Shown: positions 60,423 to 64,000 of the stretch, piece by piece
Position numbering within the stretch: position 1 is the first letter of the stretch
How the letters are laid out: the number at the start of each line of letters is the position of its first letter
NCBI GenBank assembly: GCA_937902925.1
Contig: CALFNN010000090.1
Coordinates: 20,855 to 84,854, forward strand
Source: an uncultured Opitutaceae bacterium
GTDB lineage: Bacteria; Verrucomicrobiota; Verrucomicrobiia; Opitutales; Opitutaceae
DNA: 64,000 nucleotides
Reading direction: 5' to 3'
Program-made: the position numbers and the translations under genes
Notes under the pieces: model-generated
The model's input: the letters and a program-made list of their open reading frames with translations, nothing else
Told to the model about the DNA's origin: nothing
The model's database searches: none

Positions 60423-61403
60423 ATGGCTTCTCCTCCCCAGCTTTCGATTGTCATTCCCGTTTACAACGAGGAGCTCAACCTGCCGACGCTCTTCGCGCGC
60501 CTCTACCCGGTGCTCGATGGCTTGGGTCGCGGCTACGAGGTGATTTTCACCAACGATGGCAGCGCCGATCGGTCGATGGAGCTGTTGCGGGCGCAGCACG
60601 GGAGCCGCCCCGACGTCACCCGCGTGATCGATTTCAACGCGAATTACACGCAGCACATGGCAATCATGGCGGCGTTCGAGCGCGTGCGGGGCCAGATCAT
60701 CGTCACGCTCGATGCCGACCTGCAGAATCCGCCGGAGGAAATCCCGAAGCTGCTCGCGAAGATCGACGGCGGCTTCGACTACGTGGGCGGTTTCCGACTG
60801 AACCGGCAGGATTCGTTTTTCCGCACCTACGCCTCCCGGCTCATCAACTACGTGCGCGAGCACACGACGAGCATCGAGATGACCGACCAGGGATGCATGC
60901 TGCGCGCCTATCGGCGGCCGATCATCGACGCGATCGTGCGCAGCGGGGCGATCAACACCTTCATTCCCGCGCTCGCCTACAGTTTTTCCGGCAACCCGAC
61001 CGAGGTCGGCGTGAAGCACGAGGAGCGGCATGCCGGCGTCTCGAACTACTCGTTCTACAAGCTCGTCCGGCTGAACTTCGACCTCATCACGGGCTTCTCG
61101 ATCGCGCCGCTGCAATATTTCACGATGTTCGCGATGGCGTCTGCCGCGTGCAGCTTCGTGCTGGTGCTGGTCCTCGCCTACATGCGGATTTTTCTGAACG
61201 ACAACACGAATGGCGTGTTCACGCTGTTTGGCATCATGTTTTTCCTGCTGAGCGTGGCGATGATCGGCATCGGCCTGATCGGCGAATACGTCGGCCGGAG
61301 CTACCAGGTCGTCCGGGCGCGGCAGCAATACTTCGTCCGGGAAGTTCTCGAAACCAGCGACACGGCCCGCACCGCCGCGAACTCCAACCCCAAGCCGAAC
61401 TGA
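60423..61403 (+). CDS. arnC: Undecaprenyl-phosphate Ara4N-formamide transferase, ArnC-like
   Basis: 326 residues from ATG at 60423; a TTG at 60390 is possible but less likely. GT2 domain with LSIVIPVYNEELNLPTLFAR, VIFTNDGSADRSMELLR, TLDADLQNPPEEIPKLLAKI (intact DAD) and FDYVGGFRLNRQDSFFRTYA, then MTDQGCMLRAYRRPIIDAI. Two C-terminal membrane helices (about 230-255 and 265-290) follow, as in ArnC. The enzyme links UDP-Ara4N-formamide to undecaprenyl phosphate on the cytoplasmic side. The next gene begins three bases after the stop. Confidence 0.9.
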   Translation: MASPPQLSIVIPVYNEELNLPTLFARLYPVLDGLGRGYEVIFTNDGSADRSMELLRAQHGSRPDVTRVIDFNANYTQHMAIMAAFERVRGQIIVTLDADLQNPPEEIPKLLAKIDGGFDYVGGFRLNRQDSFFRTYASRLINYVREHTTSIEMTDQGCMLRAYRRPIIDAIVRSGAINTFIPALAYSFSGNPTEVGVKHEERHAGVSNYSFYKLVRLNFDLITGFSIAPLQYFTMFAMASAACSFVLVLVLAYMRIFLNDNTNGVFTLFGIMFFLLSVAMIGIGLIGEYVGRSYQVVRARQQYFVREVLETSDTARTAANSNPKPN

Positions 61404-61406
61404 ATC

Positions 61407-61985
61407 ATGCTTGAGCCGCGTCCCGCGACCTCGAACGCCAGCCAGCGACGCCAGCCGCCGTCGGGGCCGCCGGGCCGCCGGAGCCCGCGATTCCGTTTCG
61501 CCGCGCGCGCGGGGTTTTCGCTCGTCGAGGTCATGGTGGTGGTCCTGGTCATCAGCATGCTGGCGATGATCGCCGTGCCGACGTTTGCGAAGATCAAGCG
61601 GAAGGCGAAGACGGCGGCGCTCCTGAACGATTTCCGGGTGTTTGCCGCGGCGTTTGAATCCTACGCCCAGGAGACGGGGGACTTCCCGGCCGAAAGCGCC
61701 GCCGGGGTCTTTCCGGCCGGCATGGACAAACGGATCAACAAGACGCAGTGGCTGCGCACCACGCCGATGGGCGGGCAATACGACTGGGAGAGCAACCAGA
61801 CGCACTTTGGGGTGAAGTATCGCGCGGCGATCGCCATCAAGGGCACCGCGACCGCGCCGCTGACGCTCGACATCAATCAGCTTACGGACCTTGAGGAGGC
61901 GCTCGACGGCTCGAACATCAACTGGCTCGGTGGCACGTTCCATATCGGGACCGGTCTCGTGCCGCTTTACGTGATCCAGCAATGA
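61407..61985 (+). CDS. Type IV pilin-like/pseudopilin protein
   Basis: 192 residues from ATG at 61407. A long basic leader (about 36 residues, RRSPRFRFAARAG) ends in the prepilin cleavage site G-FSLVEVMVVVLVISMLAM, with Glu at position +5 and a hydrophobic helix. KIKRKAKTAALLNDFRVFAA then AFESYAQETGDFPAESAAG match the general-secretion/pseudopilin body common in Verrucomicrobiota and Planctomycetota. There is no H-X9-DG motif. It would be processed by a prepilin peptidase. It lies inside the arn gene series with 3- and 4-base junctions to its neighbours, so it is co-transcribed with them. Confidence 0.88.
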   Translation: MLEPRPATSNASQRRQPPSGPPGRRSPRFRFAARAGFSLVEVMVVVLVISMLAMIAVPTFAKIKRKAKTAALLNDFRVFAAAFESYAQETGDFPAESAAGVFPAGMDKRINKTQWLRTTPMGGQYDWESNQTHFGVKYRAAIAIKGTATAPLTLDINQLTDLEEALDGSNINWLGGTFHIGTGLVPLYVIQQ

Positions 61986-62734
61986 ACCCCGGGCCCACGT
62001 TTTCCGTCACGCTCCATCATCTTTCGCCCGACGCGAAGACGGCCGATGCCGGCTATCCCGATGCCGAGCAGGCCAATGTCCCGGCCGAAAAACTGCACGC
62101 GCTGATCGGCGCGATGGCCGCGCTCGCCGGCCGCGCCAACGGCGGCGCGACGCCGGAGTTGCGGATCACGGCGCCGCACGGCCGCTTCACGGTGCAGGTC
62201 GCCGAGGGCCAGTTGCGGTTCAATAGCTGGACGACGCGCGTCGGCGGCTTCGACCTGACGGCGGAACAAATCTTCGCGATCATCGCGGGCATCGAGGACG
62301 GAGACCCGGGCGCGGCGGTCGCGCTCGAGGGCAAAGCGCGCTGGTTGAAACTGGGACTGCTGACGATCCTGATCGTTGGCAGCAACGTGGTCACGGCGTG
62401 GATGCTCACGCGCCCGCCGCCGAATCCGTTTTTGCCCGCCTTCAAGCCGCTGGAGGCGGCGCCGGCGGGCCGGTTGCTCGCGAGCGTGGCCGGCAACTAT
62501 CAAACGGGCGCGGGCGAAGGCGACCGCGGGCTGAATATCCTGCCTGACGGACGGATGCACTGGGTGAAATTTGGGCCCAAGGCCGCCGTCGTCGAGGAGT
62601 CCGACCTCACCGGGCAGGCGGTGGAGTCGGGCGGGCGCTCCGCGCTGTTTGCGAACGGCAATGCGCTGGTCGAGGTCGTGGACGGCAGCACGCTGAAGTT
62701 CTACGGCGACACCTATCGCCGCAAAGTTCCGTGA
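61982..62734 (+). CDS. Single-pass membrane protein, unknown
   Basis: 250 residues from ATG at 61982, overlapping the pseudopilin stop by four bases (ATGA). Residues 1-118 are soluble and include ELRITAPHGRFTVQVAEGQL and FDLTAEQIFAIIAGIEDGDP. One helix (about 121-142, WLKLGLLTILIVGSNVVTAW) spans the membrane. The C-terminal part is beta-rich (GNYQTGAGEGDRGLNILPDG and STLKFYGDTYRRKVP) and probably periplasmic. No family is recognised. Coupling to the pseudopilin suggests a joint function. It separates arnC from arnA. Confidence 0.8.
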   Translation: MNPGPTFSVTLHHLSPDAKTADAGYPDAEQANVPAEKLHALIGAMAALAGRANGGATPELRITAPHGRFTVQVAEGQLRFNSWTTRVGGFDLTAEQIFAIIAGIEDGDPGAAVALEGKARWLKLGLLTILIVGSNVVTAWMLTRPPPNPFLPAFKPLEAAPAGRLLASVAGNYQTGAGEGDRGLNILPDGRMHWVKFGPKAAVVEESDLTGQAVESGGRSALFANGNALVEVVDGSTLKFYGDTYRRKVP

Positions 62735-62766
62735 CGACCGGGCGGTTTCGTGCGTGATTGGTCCGC

Positions 62767-63675
62767 ATGCGGACGAGACCCCGGATTTTGTTTTTTGGTT
62801 ACAGCGAGGTCGGCTACGAGTGCCTCTCGCTGTTGCTCGGGCGCGGCGACAACGTCGTGGCGCTGGTCACGCACGAGGACAATCCGCACGAGAAGATCTG
62901 GTTCCAGACGCCGGCGGTCGCGGCGCGCGGGAAAGGCGTGCCGGTGTTCACGCCGGAATCGGTGAACAACCCCGAGTGGCGCGAAAGGATCGCGGCGCTC
63001 GCACCCGACCTCATTCTGTCGGTCTACTACCGGCACATGATCGGCACGAAGATCCTCGCGTTGCCGCGGCTCGGCGCGTGGAACATGCACGGTTCGCTGC
63101 TCCCGAAATACCGCGGCCGCGCGCCGATCAATTGGGCCGTGCTGCACGGCGAACCGCGGATCGGAATGACGCTGCACCGGATGGTAAAAAGCGCCGATGC
63201 CGGCGCGATGGTCGATCAGGAGGGTGTGGACATCGGGCCGCGCGACACCGCGGAGCAGGCTTTCCGCAAGGTCCTCCCGTGTGCCCGCCGCGTCCTCGAG
63301 CGGCAGATCGACGCGCTCCTCGCCGGCACGGCAAAAGAGACCCCGCAGGACGAAGCGCAGGCGACGTATTTCGGCGGACGCAAGCCGGAGGACGGCCGGA
63401 TCGACTGGGCGAAGTCGGCGCGCGAGATTTTCAATCTCATCCGGGCGGTAACCGATCCGTATCCGGGCGCGTTTACCGATGTCGGGGGAGCCCGGCTGAT
63501 GGTATGGTGGGCCGAGGCGGATTCGCCGGCGGCACACGGCCGGCGCGGCGCGCCGGGCGAAATTCTTTCGGTCGCCCCGTTGGTCGTCGCCAGCGGCGAC
63601 GGCGCACTCGAGCTTACGAAAATCGAGTGGCGGGGCGCGCCGGCGGCACAGTGGCGCGTTGGACAGTTGCTGTAG
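62767..63675 (+). CDS. arnA: UDP-Ara4N formyltransferase (N-terminal half of ArnA as a separate protein)
   Basis: 302 residues from ATG at 62767. Formyltransferase domain (about 1-190) with ILFFGYSEVGYECLSLLLGR, VTHEDNPHEKIWF and MHGSLLPKYRGRAPINWAVL. The catalytic Asn-x-His precedes SLLP, with Asp in MVKSADAGAMVDQEGVDIGP. The C-terminal OB-like domain has ATYFGGRKPEDGRIDWAKSA and FNLIRAVTDPYPGAF. ENPHE-type residues and the later order match ArnA rather than methionyl-tRNA formyltransferase. It formylates UDP-L-Ara4N before ArnC. In E. coli this domain is fused to the dehydrogenase; here the latter follows as a separate gene after 62 bases. Confidence 0.9.
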   Translation: MRTRPRILFFGYSEVGYECLSLLLGRGDNVVALVTHEDNPHEKIWFQTPAVAARGKGVPVFTPESVNNPEWRERIAALAPDLILSVYYRHMIGTKILALPRLGAWNMHGSLLPKYRGRAPINWAVLHGEPRIGMTLHRMVKSADAGAMVDQEGVDIGPRDTAEQAFRKVLPCARRVLERQIDALLAGTAKETPQDEAQATYFGGRKPEDGRIDWAKSAREIFNLIRAVTDPYPGAFTDVGGARLMVWWAEADSPAAHGRRGAPGEILSVAPLVVASGDGALELTKIEWRGAPAAQWRVGQLL

Positions 63676-63737
63676 ACGCTTGGTCGGCATCTTCTGTCGT
63701 GTCATTTCGCGTTTTTCGTGGTTAACCCCTGTTCGTC

Positions 63738-64000
63738 ATGCCTCTTAAAGTCCTCATCCTCGGCGCCAACGGCTTCATCGGCAGCTCGCTCACGCGGGCG
63801 ATTCTCAAGCAGAAAGATTGGGAGGTTTACGGCCTGGACATCGGATCGCACAAGCTGGAGGACAGCCTCGGCCATCCGCGCTTCAAGTTCGTCGAGGGCG
63901 ACATCACGATCAATCGCGAGTATATCGAATACCACGTGAAGAAGTGCGACGCGGTCATCCCGCTCGTCGCGATCGCGAACCCGATCCAATACGTCAAGGA
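63738..64000 (+). CDS. UDP-glucuronate 4-dehydrogenase/decarboxylase (C-terminal half of ArnA), truncated by window end
   Basis: The first 87 residues are visible from ATG at 63738. Rossmann SDR opening [20 protein letters not shown] (GxxGFIG), then [40 protein letters not shown] and [19 protein letters not shown]. These match the E. coli ArnA dehydrogenase domain nearly residue by residue ([32 protein letters not shown]). It oxidises and decarboxylates UDP-glucuronate to UDP-4-keto-arabinose, the substrate of ArnB. It completes the split-ArnA arrangement; the rest lies beyond the window. Confidence 0.9.
   Translation, partial: MPLKVLILGANGFIGSSLTRAILKQKDWEVYGLDIGSHKLEDSLGHPRFKFVEGDITINREYIEYHVKKCDAVIPLVAIANPIQYVK

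Overview
The window is high-GC DNA from a Gram-negative bacterium. The gene content looks like Verrucomicrobiota, most likely Opitutaceae. This is inferred from four large TonB-dependent receptors with Opitutus-style plug starts, a divergent RNA polymerase omega subunit, Y_Y_Y/propeller sensor kinases, SUMF1-domain proteins and a sphingolipid-type ketoreductase. No rRNA, tRNA, CRISPR array, insertion sequence or phage gene was seen. Nearly all long antisense reading frames are high-GC shadows of real genes.

Layout. 1-1.8 kb: end of a TonB-dependent receptor and a thioredoxin-like protein whose signal peptide seems to lie in a shifted frame. 2.1-14.8 kb: a stress/envelope region with a universal stress protein, a large secreted Ig-like protein, many small secreted or membrane proteins (DUF1328, DUF3185, DUF3568, lipoproteins, a three-BON-domain protein), an ECF-like sigma factor, a LuxR-type response regulator with a kinase carrying an RsbU-N-like domain, and rpoZ. 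15.0-23.8 kb: a two-partner secretion operon with a 2318-residue TpsA made of GLUG, YDG and MBG repeats, and its TpsB pore. 23.9-32.8 kb: a LytTR response regulator followed by a tandem duplication of a divergent module, sensor kinase on the minus strand and SUMF1-domain protein on the plus strand. 32.9-44.0 kb: two TonB-dependent receptors flank a 3-ketodihydrosphingosine-reductase-like SDR and an overlapping three-gene glycosyltransferase operon (DUF2079-like, GT2, STELLO-like). 44.5-48.7 kb: osmoregulated periplasmic glucan genes opgG, a small membrane-anchored gene, and opgH. 48.9-53.0 kb: cstA and another TonB-dependent receptor. 53.2-57.3 kb: housekeeping genes on the minus strand (pfp, purB, holA). 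57.4-64.0 kb: a lipid A aminoarabinose (arn) gene set, arnT-arnB-arnC, then a pseudopilin-like gene and an unknown gene, then arnA split into separate formyltransferase and dehydrogenase genes. The last runs off the window.

The observation I rate highest is a shared promoter architecture in the 5.3-11.7 kb stress region. Five sites carry a CACCCCATA-like box followed, after 21 nt (22 in one case), by a TAnnnT -10-like hexamer. They lie upstream of the Ig-like secreted protein, a 51-residue membrane peptide, the small-protein/DUF1328/lipoprotein cluster, the BON protein and the sigma factor. Two of the sites face away from each other as a 20-bp inverted repeat, and two would give leaderless mRNAs. 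The neighbouring two-component system or the sigma factor is the natural candidate regulator. The duplicated kinase/SUMF1 module, with a stretch of about 430 bp identical between copies, is the second.
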